From positions 1 to 64,000 of the forward strand of contig CAMCBU010000006.1 of NCBI GenBank assembly GCA_945873095.1: a stretch of 64,000 nt of DNA. Direction: 5' to 3'. Source of the DNA: Klebsiella pneumoniae (GTDB taxonomy: Bacteria > Pseudomonadota > Gammaproteobacteria > Steroidobacterales > Steroidobacteraceae). A program made the position numbers and the translations under genes. Below are positions 43,104-53,224 of this stretch, piece by piece. The notes under the pieces were generated by a model. The model worked only from the letters and a program-made list of their open reading frames with translations. It made no database searches and was not told the DNA's origin. Position 1 is the first letter of the stretch. Each line of letters begins with the position of its first letter.

Positions 43104-44462
43104 TCACGCTGCACTCATCAGGGCTTCGATCTCCGCGACAGCCTTGGGCACGCTCGCGGTGAGCACCTCGGGCTCATCCGCCGTGACGAGCACATCATCT
43201 TCGATGCGGATACCCAGGCCGCGAAATTCCGGCGGTACGCCGCGGGTCCCGGGCGCGACATAAAGCCCAGGCTCAATCGTCAGCACCATGCCAGGTTCGA
43301 GCAGGCGCCAAGCATCGCCGATTTTGTAATCGCCTACGTCGTGCACGTCCATGCCGAGCCAGTGCCCGGTTCGATGCATATAAAACCGCCGATACTCCTG
43401 CGACTTGATCAACGCAGGGAGACGACCCTTGAGCAGACCCAGTTTCACCATGCCGGCGGTCAACACCTCGACGGCGACCTCGTGCGGGCGGTTCCAGTCG
43501 TTACCGACGCGCACCGCGTCGATCGCCGCGAGGTTCGCCTCGAGCACCACCTCGTAAGCGGCGCGCTGGGCATCCGTGTAGCGCCCGTTCACTGGAAAGG
43601 TGCGCGTGATGTCGGAAGCGTAAGTCTGATATTCGCAACCCGCATCGATCAGCAACAGCTCGCCATCGTTCAAGACGGACTCGTTTTCGCGGTAGTGCAG
43701 GATGCAAGCATTGGCGCCACCGCCCACGATGGGCAGGTAGGAGAGATCCGCGCGCCATCTCGCAAACTCGTGGCGCAGTTCGGCCTCGAGCTCGTACTCG
43801 TAACAGCCGGGCCGACAAAACCGCATGGCGCGCACATGCGCAGCGGCGGCGATCCGCGCCGCCTCTCGCATGCGTTCGATTTCGCCACGGCTCTTGAAGA
43901 GTCGCATCTCGTTGAGCACGTGTTCGAGCGCCACCATCTCATGCGGCGCATGACGCCCTTGCTTGGCCTCGGCACGCAGACGATTCACCCAACCGACGAC
44001 CCGCTGGTCGAACTCGCGATCGTGCCCCACCGAGTAGTAGAGCTTGGCTCGATCCTCGAGCAAGCCCGGGAGAATCTCGTCGATGTCGCTGATGGGGAAA
44101 GCATCTGCGGCGCCGTATTCGCGCCGCGCACCGACTGGGCCTGCGCGCCGCCCGTCCCACGTTTCGCGCGCCGGATCTCGATCGCGCACGAACAGGAGAT
44201 AGTCCCCCTGCGGACGGCCCGGTATCAACACTGCCACCGACTCGGGCTCATCGAAGCCCGTCAGGTAGTGGAAATAACTGTCCTGACGGTAAGCGAATTC
44301 GACATCGTTGTTGCGCATCGGCACGGGTGCCGCCGCGACGATCGCGATGGCGTCGCGACCCATCGTCTTCATGAACTGACGGCGACGGCGTGCGAACTCG
44401 TCCCGCCCGAGTGGCGGTAGAGCACCCGTCGGGCCGAGTTTAGTGGAGCGAGACCGGACCAT
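43104..44462 (-). CDS. pepP: Xaa-Pro aminopeptidase
   Basis: GRDEFARRRRQFMKTMG; LLLIDAGCEYQTYASDITRTFPVNGRYT; FYMHRTGHWLGMDVHDVGDY. Confidence 0.95.
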   Translation of the reverse strand: MVRSRSTKLGPTGALPPLGRDEFARRRRQFMKTMGRDAIAIVAAAPVPMRNNDVEFAYRQDSYFHYLTGFDEPESVAVLIPGRPQGDYLLFVRDRDPARETWDGRRAGPVGARREYGAADAFPISDIDEILPGLLEDRAKLYYSVGHDREFDQRVVGWVNRLRAEAKQGRHAPHEMVALEHVLNEMRLFKSRGEIERMREAARIAAAAHVRAMRFCRPGCYEYELEAELRHEFARWRADLSYLPIVGGGANACILHYRENESVLNDGELLLIDAGCEYQTYASDITRTFPVNGRYTDAQRAAYEVVLEANLAAIDAVRVGNDWNRPHEVAVEVLTAGMVKLGLLKGRLPALIKSQEYRRFYMHRTGHWLGMDVHDVGDYKIGDAWRLLEPGMVLTIEPGLYVAPGTRGVPPEFRGLGIRIEDDVLVTADEPEVLTASVPKAVAEIEALMSAA

Positions 44463-45009
44463 CAGGTGCACTGCCTCCGGTGGTCGCATCGCGAAACGGC
44501 GCAAGCTCGTCGAACAACAACTGCACGCCGACCCGCACGAACTCGATGAGCTCCGCGAGCGCCTCTTCGTTGCTATCGGCCGACTCTGCCTCATCGACAC
44601 TCAGCTGCGTGATCGCGGTGAGATCTCGAACCAATTCGCCCACCTCGGGCGAGAGCGCGTCGATGTCGGGTATCGGTGTGGAACCGAGGCCGTACAGGAA
44701 ACCCTGACACCACTCACCCAAGGCCGCTGCGCGCTCAGCGAGCGGGCGGTCATCATCGGGTAGCAGCATGACGAACTCCATCTGTCCGTTACCGAGCACG
44801 TGTCGCGTCCATTCGAAAACCGCATACAGATCGCCTTCGGCGCCACCGGCGACACCTTCGGGGAACACTTCGCGCAGCCAGTCTTGCAGAGCGACGCCGT
44901 TGCTTGCGCAGAGCGTGCCGGTCAACGTGCCGTGTGCTTCGGGCAGATCGGTCAGGGCCCGCGATTCATCGAGTCGGCTCTCGATCGTTCGGTAATCAGG
45001 GTGGCTCAT
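44440..45009 (-). CDS. UPF0149 / YgfB family protein
   Basis: EAHGTLTGTLCASNGV; GEWCQGFLYGLG; EALAELIEFVRVGVQLLFDEL; adjacent to pepP. Confidence 0.9.
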   Translation of the reverse strand: MSHPDYRTIESRLDESRALTDLPEAHGTLTGTLCASNGVALQDWLREVFPEGVAGGAEGDLYAVFEWTRHVLGNGQMEFVMLLPDDDRPLAERAAALGEWCQGFLYGLGSTPIPDIDALSPEVGELVRDLTAITQLSVDEAESADSNEEALAELIEFVRVGVQLLFDELAPFRDATTGGSAPDGPVSLH

Positions 45010-45067
45010 ATTGAGATTATGCCCTCCGCCCGTGGACACCGGTAATCGCAGGCCTATAATTTTGCCT

Positions 45068-45307
45068 ATGCAAGCCACTGCAACCGAAACGGCCGCCGGC
45101 CTCGACGCCGAAATCAAACGCCTCGAGAAACAACTCGACGAGGTGCTCTCGCTGCTCGGTGCTCTGCGCGAGGAAAATCGCGCACTGCGCCAACGGCAGG
45201 ATCACTTGGCCACCGAGCGGGCTAACCTGTTACAGAAAAACGAAGCCGTGCGTACGCGCGTCGAGGCGATGATCGGTCGCCTGAAGACCTTGGAGCACGG
45301 CGCATGA
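45068..45307 (+). CDS. TIGR02449/ZapB-like coiled-coil protein
   Basis: EIKRLEKQLDEVLSLLGALREENRALRQRQDHLATERANLLQKNEAVRTRVEAMIGRLKTLE; immediately before zapA. Confidence 0.85.
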   Translation: MQATATETAAGLDAEIKRLEKQLDEVLSLLGALREENRALRQRQDHLATERANLLQKNEAVRTRVEAMIGRLKTLEHGA

Positions 45308-45627
45308 GCGGCACCGAAAAAGAGTCCGCTCGGGTCAGCGTTCGCATTCTCGAGAAGGAATTTCTCGTCGCCTGCCCGATGGAGGAGCGATCCGCCCTGC
45401 TCGATTCAGCCGAATACCTCAACCAGCGAATGCGCGAGATCCGCGACAGCGGCAAAGTGGTGGGTTACGACCGCATCGCCGTCATCGCGGCTCTGAATCT
45501 CGCCAACGATCTGCTGCGGCTGCAAGCGAAGGAACAACGCAGCGAGACCGAAGCTGCATCCAAGCTACGAGTCATGCGCGAACGGATCGGCACAGCGCTC
45601 GAGCGCGATCGACAACTCGAGCTCTGA
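45304..45627 (+). CDS. zapA: Cell division protein ZapA
   Basis: VSVRILEKEFLVACPMEERSALLDSAEYLNQRMREIRDSG. Confidence 0.93.
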   Translation: MSGTEKESARVSVRILEKEFLVACPMEERSALLDSAEYLNQRMREIRDSGKVVGYDRIAVIAALNLANDLLRLQAKEQRSETEAASKLRVMRERIGTALERDRQLEL

Positions 45628-45639
45628 CGAGCGCGCCTC

Positions 45640-45800
45640 TTTGGTGTACCCTTTCGGCGGCGTCACCTGCCGTGTTCGATAGTGAATCGGGTTACCTCTC
45701 GACCCTAAGTTTGAACGCCCAGGGGCATCAAGGCTTGCTGTCAGCATTGTGCATGTCCGCCTCGAGCGGAAAGCCTTACCTGACGTAGTCCGCCCCACTT
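45640..45800 (+). ncRNA. ssrS: 6S RNA (boundaries approximate)
   Basis: Located between zapA and fau, the conserved gammaproteobacterial position; GTGCATGTCCGCCTCGAGCGGAAAGCCT resembles the conserved 6S 3' segment. Confidence 0.75.
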
Positions 45801-45869
45801 GTTGCTCTGTGTCGAGAGCAACGGTTCACACCGGCACTGGCGGGTGACGTCTGCGATTTTCTCGAGGGA

Positions 45870-46487
45870 GTGTTCGATTTGAGCGACTGCGTGCCGCTCG
45901 CCGCTCGGGCGGCTTTGCGACGGGAACTGCGGCGGCGTCGAGCCTCGCTGTCGCAGTCGGAACGCGCAGCGGCGCACCGCCAAGTCGCACGGCACCTCGC
46001 GAGACTCGGCCGGCTCCGACCGGGCTTGCGTGTCGGCATCTACCTGCCCATCGGCGGTGAGTTCGATACGACGCCACTGCTTGAACTCTTGCGCCGACGC
46101 CGTTGTGTCGCCTACCTCCCTCGCATCACCACCGCGCGCGCGCAGCGGATGACGTTCGCGCGAGTGACGCCGAATCTTCGGCGAAATCGGCACGGTATCC
46201 TCGAGCCGAAGGGGCACACCCACACACCCGCACAAGACCTAGATCTGATCTTGCTGCCCTTGGTGGGATTCGATGCACACGGCCACCGCTTGGGCAGCGG
46301 TGCAGGCTATTACGACCGTGCGCTGTGTTTTCGTCGCCGACGAAGCTACTGGCGCGGGCCCACACTCATCGGCATCGCTTACGAATGCCAACGAGTCGCT
46401 GCACTCGCAGCAAGACCCACCGACATTCCGCTCGATGCGGTCATCACCGAACGTGGAATCGCATTCTTCATCGGAGAAATTACATGA
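45870..46487 (+). CDS. fau: 5-formyltetrahydrofolate cyclo-ligase (start uncertain)
   Basis: RAALRRELRRRRASLSQSERAAA; DLILLPLVGFDAHGHRLGSGAGYYDR. Confidence 0.93.
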   Translation: MFDLSDCVPLAARAALRRELRRRRASLSQSERAAAHRQVARHLARLGRLRPGLRVGIYLPIGGEFDTTPLLELLRRRRCVAYLPRITTARAQRMTFARVTPNLRRNRHGILEPKGHTHTPAQDLDLILLPLVGFDAHGHRLGSGAGYYDRALCFRRRRSYWRGPTLIGIAYECQRVAALAARPTDIPLDAVITERGIAFFIGEIT

Positions 46488-46948
46488 AGTATTGGCTGAT
46501 GAAGTCTGAACCGTCGACATTCAGCATCGACGATCTTGCCAGCGCACCCCGCCGGACGACCTGCTGGGACGGCGTGCGCAACTACCAGGTGCGAAACATG
46601 CTGCGCGACGAGATGGTCGTCGGCGATCTCGCCTTCATGTACCACTCGAGTTGCGACGAGCCGGGCATCGTCGGCGTGATTGAAATCGCGAAGCCGGGTT
46701 ATCCCGATCACACCGCCTTCGATCGCAAGCACGAGCACTACGATGCGGCGTCGCAGCCCGAAGCGCCGCGTTGGTACATGGTCGACGTGCGCTTGAAACA
46801 GCGTTTTTCTCGAGTGATTTCGCTCGATGAGCTGCGTCGTCACGAGTCGAAACAACTGCGCGAGATGTTGCTCTTGAAGCGCGGCAATCGTCTTTCGATC
46901 ACACCCGTCGATGCATCGCACTGGAAGTTCATCCTGTCGCTGCAGTGA
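46484..46948 (+). CDS. EVE domain-containing protein
   Basis: MKYWLMKSEPSTFSIDDLASAPRRTTCWDGVRNYQVRNMLRDEM. Confidence 0.95.
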   Translation: MKYWLMKSEPSTFSIDDLASAPRRTTCWDGVRNYQVRNMLRDEMVVGDLAFMYHSSCDEPGIVGVIEIAKPGYPDHTAFDRKHEHYDAASQPEAPRWYMVDVRLKQRFSRVISLDELRRHESKQLREMLLLKRGNRLSITPVDASHWKFILSLQ

Positions 46949-46962
46949 GCAGCGCTGACCGC

Positions 46963-46992
46963 TTGCTTGTTTTTTGCAATCGCGTGTATATA
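46963..46992 (+). promoter_or_regulatory. Putative sigma70-like promoter of the small basic peptide gene
   Basis: TTGCTT and TATATA separated by 18 nt, 37 nt before the ATG at 47029. Confidence 0.5.
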
Positions 46993-47028
46993 CTCGCTCT
47001 CGGACTAACCCGTAACTGGAGAAATACA

Positions 47029-47097
47029 ATGGCTAAGGCCAAAAAGAAAGCTAAGGCGAAAGCTAAGGCTAAGAAGAAGGTCGCCAAGAAGAAGTAA
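47029..47097 (+). CDS. Lysine/alanine-only 22-residue basic peptide MAKAKKKAKAKAKAKKKVAKKK (histone H1-like composition)
   Basis: ATG preceded by GGAG at 47018-47021 (7-nt spacing), TAA at 47095-47097; promoter-like sequence upstream and strong terminator downstream. Confidence 0.75.
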   Translation: MAKAKKKAKAKAKAKKKVAKKK

Positions 47098-47157
47098 GAC
47101 TCTTCGTGAGTCTCGGCGAGTGGGATGAGAATCGCATTCGCTGTCTTCTGAAAGACA

Positions 47158-47192
47158 AGAAGGTGCCCGCGCAAGCGGGCATCTTCTTTTTT
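47158..47192 (+). terminator. Rho-independent terminator
   Basis: AGAAGGTGCCCGC-GCAA-GCGGGCATCTTCT, about 13-bp stem with one G.T pair, followed by T-rich tract. Confidence 0.92.
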
Positions 47193-47208
47193 GCCCGAGG
47201 AAAATCGC

Positions 47209-47868
47209 ATGAATCACGCTGATAACGGTAAGCAAGCAGCAGCGCTCGCAGCACTGCGCTATCTCGAGGACGGCATGGTGATCGGCGTTGGCACCGGCTC
47301 GACGGTCAATCACTTCATCGATGCGCTTGCGCCCTGGCGTGATCGCCTGAAGGGTGCCGTGTCGAGCTCGGATAGCTCCACCAGCCGTTTGCGTTCGATC
47401 GGTATCGAGGTCGTCGACCTCAACCGGACGGGTGATCTTGAACTCTACGTTGATGGCGCGGACGAGACGGATCGGCATCGTCGACTCATCAAGGGCGGCG
47501 GCGGCGCACTCACCCGCGAGAAAATCGTTGCGGCCGCATCGCGTCGCTTCGTCTGCATCGTCGATGAGAGCAAGGTGGTCGATGTGCTCGGTCGCTTTCC
47601 GCTGCCGGTCGAAGTGATTCCGATGGCACGCTCGTATGTGTCGCGGCAAATGGTGAAGCTCGGTGGGCAACCGCTGTGGCGCGAGAACGTGGTCACCGAC
47701 AACGGCAATCAGATCATCGACGTGCACGGACTGACGATCCTCGATCCGATCGCGCTCGAGAACAGCATCAACGGTATCGCCGGCGTCGTCGCTGTTGGTC
47801 TGTTTGCAAGGCGCGCCGCCGATGTCGTCCTGGTGGGCGGTCCGAGCGGCGTTCGTACCCTCGACTGA
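47209..47868 (+). CDS. rpiA: Ribose-5-phosphate isomerase A (alternative start at 47191)
   Basis: [47 protein letters not shown]. Confidence 0.96.
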   Translation: MNHADNGKQAAALAALRYLEDGMVIGVGTGSTVNHFIDALAPWRDRLKGAVSSSDSSTSRLRSIGIEVVDLNRTGDLELYVDGADETDRHRRLIKGGGGALTREKIVAAASRRFVCIVDESKVVDVLGRFPLPVEVIPMARSYVSRQMVKLGGQPLWRENVVTDNGNQIIDVHGLTILDPIALENSINGIAGVVAVGLFARRAADVVLVGGPSGVRTLD

Positions 47869-47894
47869 GCGCAGCGCCAACCCCCGCAACGCAC

Positions 47895-47926
47895 AAGGCC
47901 CGCATCGCTGCGGGCCTTGTCGGTTT
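47895..47926 (+). terminator. Terminator-like hairpin after rpiA, also facing the tRNA
   Basis: AAGGCCCGC-ATCGCT-GCGGGCCTT followed by GTCGGTTTT; T-tract weak. Confidence 0.6.
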
Positions 47927-48000
47927 TGGCTGGGGGACTAGGATTCGAACCTAGGTAAACGGAGTCAGAGTCCGTTGTCCTACCGCTAGACGATCCCCCA
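47927..48000 (-). tRNA. tRNA-Gln, anticodon CTG, CCA encoded
   Basis: Minus strand TGGGGGATCGTCTAGCGGTAGGACAACGGACTCTGACTCCGTTTACCTAGGTTCGAATCCTAGTCCCCCAGCCA folds as cloverleaf. Confidence 0.96.
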
Positions 48001-48039
48001 AAAACGGTGGCCGTGACGGCAGTCCGTGCACCTGCGCGA

Positions 48040-48429
48040 TTAGCGCTTGGAGTACTGCGGTCCGCGACGAGCCTTGCGACGACCGACCTTCTTGCGCTCG
48101 ACTTCGCGAGCATCGCGGGTTACGAAACCCGCTGCACGCAACGGACGACGCAGGGTCTCGTCGAATTCGATCAACGCACGAGTGATGCCCTGACGGATCG
48201 CACCCGCCTGACCGGTGATGCCACCGCCGGCGACGGTGACCTTCACGTCAAAACGCTCGGTCGTCTCGGTCAACTCCAAGGGCTGACGGACGATCATGCG
48301 GCCCGTCTCACGTCCGAAGAACACGTCGATCGGGCGATCGTTGATGGTGATCTTGCCGGAGCCGGGCTTCAAATGAACCCGAGCGGTGGAGGTCTTGCGA
48401 CGGCCGGTGCCGTAATTCGTAGCGGGCAT
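48040..48429 (-). CDS. rpsI: 30S ribosomal protein S9
   Basis: [37 protein letters not shown]...QYSKR. Confidence 0.98.
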   Translation of the reverse strand: MPATNYGTGRRKTSTARVHLKPGSGKITINDRPIDVFFGRETGRMIVRQPLELTETTERFDVKVTVAGGGITGQAGAIRQGITRALIEFDETLRRPLRAAGFVTRDAREVERKKVGRRKARRGPQYSKR

Positions 48430-48442
48430 TCGATAGTTCCTG

Positions 48443-48871
48443 TCAGATGTTCAAAGGCTTCGGCTGTTGCGCCGAGTGCGGATGCTGATCGCCCGCGAAA
48501 ACATGCAGCTTACGATACATGCGACGACCGAGGATGGTCTTCGGCAGCATGCCCTTGATGGCGAACTGCAGCACGCGCTCCGGATGCTCCTTCAAGAGCT
48601 TCTCCAACGCGATCGACTTGATGCCGCCGATGGCGCCGGTGTGGTGGTAGTAGATCTTGTCGGTGAGTTTCGCACCGGTGACCTTCACCTGCTCGGCGTT
48701 GACCACGACGATGTGATCGCCCATGTCGACGTGCGGGCTGTAATCGGCCTTGTGCTTGCCCTTCAGGCGCAGCGCAATCTGCGACGCCAGACGGCCGAGG
48801 GTTTTACCCTTGGCGTCGACGACGAACCAATCACCGCGTACGGTCGCGGGTTTTGCAAATACCGTGCTCAT
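48443..48871 (-). CDS. rplM: 50S ribosomal protein L13
   Basis: [46 protein letters not shown]. Confidence 0.98.
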   Translation of the reverse strand: MSTVFAKPATVRGDWFVVDAKGKTLGRLASQIALRLKGKHKADYSPHVDMGDHIVVVNAEQVKVTGAKLTDKIYYHHTGAIGGIKSIALEKLLKEHPERVLQFAIKGMLPKTILGRRMYRKLHVFAGDQHPHSAQQPKPLNI

Positions 48872-49087
48872 GTTCCAAGCTCTCCGACTGCGGCGGGCGC
48901 CCCGAATGGCGGGGTACCGCAAGTCCCGAAAAAGGCGCGAGAGTGTACGTGACCCGCCCCGGCTTTGCAAAACCCTCCCGACTCGGCCGGCTGGACGACC
49001 CCTCGACCCCCACCTCCGGTGCCGCGCAGCCATTTTGCCCAAGGACCCTAAAGCCGCGCCGCGCCCGGCCGTAACAACCACTGAGAT

Positions 49088-49729
49088 ATGAGCAAACCCA
49101 TGCAACAACCCCTCGACAACCTGCTGATCACCCTCGATCGAGCCCTGCGCTCGGTGCTGGCCTCGCCGGTCGCCGCAAGGCCCATGCCCGGCGCGGATCT
49201 GCCCGAGCCCAGCTTATCGGCGGCGGAGCGACGCGAATCAGCCAAGCTGATGCGGGTCAACCACGCCGGCGAAATCGCAGCCCAGGCGCTCTACCACGGT
49301 CAGGCCGCTTTCGCACAACGCCCGCAAGTGCGGACGATGCTGCTGCAGGCGGCTCGTGAGGAGGCCGATCACCTCGCGTGGTGCGAACAGCGCCTGCGGG
49401 AACTCGGTTCGCGTCCGAGCGTGCTCGGCCCGCTCTGGTACGCCGGCTCGTTCGCTATCGGCGCAGCCGCTGCGGTCGCCGGTGATCGCATCAGTCTCGG
49501 CTTCGTGAGCGAAACCGAAAAACAAGTCGAAGGCCACATCGACAATCATCTGCAGCGCTTGCCGCAGGCCGATACGCGCAGTCGCGCCGTGCTCGAAGTC
49601 ATGCGCGGCGACGAGATCGCCCATGGCGCAGCCGCACGCGACGCCGGCGGGACCGAGTTACCGCCGCCCGCTCGCGATGCGATGCATGCGACGGCCAAGC
49701 TCATGACGAGCACGAGTTATTGGCTTTGA
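49088..49729 (+). CDS. coq7: 2-polyprenyl-3-methyl-6-methoxy-1,4-benzoquinone monooxygenase (Coq7)
   Basis: [44 protein letters not shown]; diiron ferritin-like motifs. Confidence 0.95.
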   Translation: MSKPMQQPLDNLLITLDRALRSVLASPVAARPMPGADLPEPSLSAAERRESAKLMRVNHAGEIAAQALYHGQAAFAQRPQVRTMLLQAAREEADHLAWCEQRLRELGSRPSVLGPLWYAGSFAIGAAAAVAGDRISLGFVSETEKQVEGHIDNHLQRLPQADTRSRAVLEVMRGDEIAHGAAARDAGGTELPPPARDAMHATAKLMTSTSYWL

Positions 49730-49756
49730 CCGCCCCTTCGTAACGGAGATACCACC

Positions 49757-50563
49757 ATGCTGCCCAACCACAAACCTGCCAACGCGAATCTGGTTCGACC
49801 CGTCTCGAGCACGCCGGGCTTGCGCAGTGCCGTGGTTCCGCAGCGTCCGCTCGGGCCGCCGCCCAAACCCGTCGCCGCCGCACCGAAACCGATCTCGCCG
49901 ATGCAACGGTTCATCGACATCGGCGTGAAGCGACAGGTTGCCTCGCGCACGGTGCTCGTCCGTGGCGGTGAACCGCCTGATGTGCTCTTTCTCGTGGTGT
50001 CTGGCTCGGTCGAAGTGGTGATCGAGGATGACCAAGGCAAGCAGATGGTGCTCGGCTACCTCAGCAAGGGTGAATTCTTTGGCACCATGGTTTCGCTCGG
50101 CACCGAGCCCGGGCGCAGCATGTTCGTCCGCGCCCGCGGTCGCGCCGAAATCGCCGAAATGCGTTACGCGCGCTTCCAGCAATTGGCGGCCGAGCAGCCC
50201 ATGCTCGCACTCGAGCTCGCCTCGCAATTGGCCGAGCGACTCGAGCATGCCACGCGCAAACTGCGCGATCTCGCCTTCGTCGACGTCAGCGGACGCATCG
50301 AGCGCAGCCTGCGCGAACTCTGTGACGAGCCCGACGCGATGACCCATCCCGATGGCATGCAGATTCGTGTCTCCCGACAGGAACTGGCACGACTCGTCGG
50401 TTGCTCGCGAGAGATGGCCGGACGTGTACTGAAATCACTCGAGAACGAGGGGGTCTTGCGCGCAAGCGGCAAGACGGTCGTGCTGCTCGGTTTCAGACCC
50501 GCGAAGCTGAGTCAGCCCGCGGCAACGACGGCCGAGCGCATGTCACGCACGGTCGCCGCGTAA
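49757..50563 (+). CDS. Crp/Fnr family transcriptional regulator, Clp/Vfr-like, with proline-rich N-terminal extension
   Basis: [62 protein letters not shown]. Confidence 0.92.
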   Translation: MLPNHKPANANLVRPVSSTPGLRSAVVPQRPLGPPPKPVAAAPKPISPMQRFIDIGVKRQVASRTVLVRGGEPPDVLFLVVSGSVEVVIEDDQGKQMVLGYLSKGEFFGTMVSLGTEPGRSMFVRARGRAEIAEMRYARFQQLAAEQPMLALELASQLAERLEHATRKLRDLAFVDVSGRIERSLRELCDEPDAMTHPDGMQIRVSRQELARLVGCSREMAGRVLKSLENEGVLRASGKTVVLLGFRPAKLSQPAATTAERMSRTVAA

Positions 50564-51186
50564 TCGCGGCTGCCGAAGATCGCGGAGCCCGCGACGAACG
50601 TATCGGCGCCGGCAGCCGCAACAGCGCCGATGTTGTCCGTCTTGATGCCGCCATCGACTTCGAGACGAATCTCACGACCTGTCGCATCGATGCGTTCACG
50701 CACCGCCCGAATCTTCGCGAGAGTCGACGGAATAAACGACTGGCCACCGAAGCCCGGGTTCACCGACATCAACAAAACCAGATCGATGTGCTCGAGCGTG
50801 TGATCGAGCCATGCGAGCGGCGTAGCCGGGTTGAGCACGAGCCCCGGACGACAGCCGGCTTCGCGGATGAGGCCGATGGTGCGATCGACATGCTCGCTCG
50901 CCTCGGGATGGAAGCTGATCCAGTTGGCGCCGGCGCGCGCGAAGTCGCCCACTAATCGATCGACGGGCCGCACCATCAAATGCACATCGATCGGCGCTTG
51001 GATGCCGTGCTGACGCAGCGCTTCGCACACGAGTGGCCCGACCGTGAGGTTGGGGACATAGTGGTTGTCCATCACGTCGAAGTGAATGACATCGGCGCCG
51101 GCTGCGAGCACGGCGTTGACCTCGTCACCCAAGCGCGCGAAGTCCGCCGAGAGTATCGAAGGCGCGATCCACGGTGAGAGCTTCAT
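50512..51186 (-). CDS. rpe: Ribulose-phosphate 3-epimerase
   Basis: [45 protein letters not shown]. Confidence 0.97.
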   Translation of the reverse strand: MKLSPWIAPSILSADFARLGDEVNAVLAAGADVIHFDVMDNHYVPNLTVGPLVCEALRQHGIQAPIDVHLMVRPVDRLVGDFARAGANWISFHPEASEHVDRTIGLIREAGCRPGLVLNPATPLAWLDHTLEHIDLVLLMSVNPGFGGQSFIPSTLAKIRAVRERIDATGREIRLEVDGGIKTDNIGAVAAAGADTFVAGSAIFGSRDYAATVRDMRSAVVAAG

Positions 51187-52268
51187 GACTTGATTCCTCG
51201 ATTCTCGCGTATCACGTTCCACGCTTCGATGATCTGCTGGGTGCGCTGCTGCGCGTGCGCCAACATCGACTCCGGCAAACCGTTGGCCTTGAGCTTATCA
51301 GGGTGGTTGCGCGAGAGCTGGCGTCGGTAGGCTTTGGACAGTTCAGCAGGGCCGGCCGAGGCAGGCAAACCCAGCACCTCGTAAGCCTCGGCGAGCGACA
51401 TACGTGCCGCGGTCGCCGGGCGTGCACCACCGCTGCTGCGGGCGCGCTGCTGCTCGGCGCCCCGACGGGTCTTGCGCGCCGAGTCGGCACCGGCCCCCGA
51501 CGACGGGTCGCGTGGCTCGTCCGTCGTTCGGCCCGAGCCCGGTCGATTCCAATCTGCCGCATCACCGCGGTTGCCACGCGCGCGATAGCGAATCCGCAGC
51601 GCCGCCTCGAGATGCGCGAACTCGAGACCCGCCACACCGAGCATCGCGGCCACTTTGGTCAACAACGGTCGCGCCGGACCACGCAAATCCGAACCACCGA
51701 TCGCCGCACGGATTTGAATTTCGAGAAACGTGCCGAGCATATCGGGACGACCCGCACACGCACGCCGCAGCGCCATCACGGCGCGCGAGATGTCGTAGCC
51801 TGACTGCTTGCCGAGATTGAAGCGCTCGATCGCGCGCGCGGTTTGCGTGGCATCGAGCTGGAAATCCTGCATGACGGCGCGTGCCGCGCGGATGTCTTGC
51901 TCCGACACGCGACCGTCGCATTTGGCGACGTGCCCCATGACCTCGAAGGTCGTATCAAAGAATCGCTCACCGACCTGCTGCGGTGCGTCCGCCATCGCAG
52001 CGGACTCTGCTGCACCCTGCTCCTGCGCGAACGGATCGCCGTCTTCGACGTGATGGAACGACTGGGCTCGCGGCTTGGAAGACGGCGCCGTGGGAGCAGA
52101 CGAGGCCGACTGCGAGGGCGGCGTTTTACCGGCGGCGGATCCATCACCCTGACTTCCAGCGACCTTGTCGTCGACGAGATGACCCGCCAACACGCCGAGC
52201 GCGGCACCGACCGGACCACCGACCAGCATGCCGACAGCACCGCCGACGAGTTTCCCGCTCCACTGCAT
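51183..52268 (-). CDS. djlA: DnaJ-like co-chaperone with TerB domain (DjlA-like)
   Basis: Glycine-rich N-terminal membrane segment, TerB region, C-terminal J domain [32 protein letters not shown]. Confidence 0.9.
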   Translation of the reverse strand: MQWSGKLVGGAVGMLVGGPVGAALGVLAGHLVDDKVAGSQGDGSAAGKTPPSQSASSAPTAPSSKPRAQSFHHVEDGDPFAQEQGAAESAAMADAPQQVGERFFDTTFEVMGHVAKCDGRVSEQDIRAARAVMQDFQLDATQTARAIERFNLGKQSGYDISRAVMALRRACAGRPDMLGTFLEIQIRAAIGGSDLRGPARPLLTKVAAMLGVAGLEFAHLEAALRIRYRARGNRGDAADWNRPGSGRTTDEPRDPSSGAGADSARKTRRGAEQQRARSSGGARPATAARMSLAEAYEVLGLPASAGPAELSKAYRRQLSRNHPDKLKANGLPESMLAHAQQRTQQIIEAWNVIRENRGIKS

Positions 52269-52324
52269 GCTGCAATACTACCAATCCCCGGCGCAGGGCC
52301 GGCAACTCGACGAGAATCATCCGC

Positions 52325-53224
52325 GTGCAATCGACTCCCTTAGTGCATACCACCCACCTGCGCCACCTGCCGCTGCTGCACCGCGGCAAGGTTCGAGACA
52401 TTTACGACATCGATGCCGGTCATATGCTGATCGTGACGACGGATCGCCTCTCCGCCTTCGACGTCGTGCTGTCAGACCCGATTCCCCACAAAGGCCAGGT
52501 ACTAACGGAGATTTCCGATTTTTGGTTCAAGCGCACGAGCTCGATCGTGCCGAACCAATTGTCCGCTCGTAGCCCCGACGAGTTGCCACTCGATGCCGAC
52601 GAACGCGATCAACTTCGCGGCCGCGCGATCATCGTTCGCAAGCTCAAGGCGCTGCCCCTCGAAGCGGTGGTGCGCGGTTATTTGATCGGTTCCGGCTGGA
52701 AAGACTACAAAGCCACCGGTCATGTCTGCGGAATCAAGCTGCCTGCAGGCCTCGCCTTGGCGGAACGCTTGCCCGCGCCGCTCTTCACACCCGCGAGCAA
52801 AGCGCCCGCTGGCCAGCATGACGAGAACATCCGCTACGAGGACGTCGAGGCTTTGATCGGTGCCCCGATGGCGGCGCAGGTGCGCGAGACGGCGCTCGCG
52901 CTCTATGAATTCGCTGCCCGTCACGCGCGCGATCGCGGGATCATCATCGCCGACACCAAGTTCGAATTCGGTCTCGATGCCCTGGGTCGACTGACGTTGA
53001 TCGACGAAGTCTTAACACCCGATTCGTCGCGCTTCTGGCCAGCCGATACCTACCGAGTCGGCATCAGCCCGCCGTCATTCGACAAGCAGTTCGTACGTGA
53101 TTATCTCGAAACGCTCGATTGGGACAAACGCGCACCGGCACCGAAGCTGCCCGCTGACATCATCGAGAAAACGAGCGAGAAGTATCAGGAAGCGTTGCGC
53201 AGACTCACTCGCCCGCAATCGTAA
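52325..53224 (+). CDS. purC: Phosphoribosylaminoimidazole-succinocarboxamide synthase (probable GTG start)
   Basis: [57 protein letters not shown]. Confidence 0.96.
   Translation: MQSTPLVHTTHLRHLPLLHRGKVRDIYDIDAGHMLIVTTDRLSAFDVVLSDPIPHKGQVLTEISDFWFKRTSSIVPNQLSARSPDELPLDADERDQLRGRAIIVRKLKALPLEAVVRGYLIGSGWKDYKATGHVCGIKLPAGLALAERLPAPLFTPASKAPAGQHDENIRYEDVEALIGAPMAAQVRETALALYEFAARHARDRGIIIADTKFEFGLDALGRLTLIDEVLTPDSSRFWPADTYRVGISPPSFDKQFVRDYLETLDWDKRAPAPKLPADIIEKTSEKYQEALRRLTRPQS

Noticed and set aside
42945-44420. 491-aa ORF on + strand
   Set aside because: Lies fully antisense to pepP; translation is low-complexity His/Arg/Asp-rich without family motifs, a typical GC-rich shadow ORF
46929-47210. 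93-aa - strand ORF with FFLALAFALAFFLALA stretch
   Set aside because: Antisense of the Lys/Ala micropeptide; hydrophobicity is an artefact of complementing Lys/Ala codons
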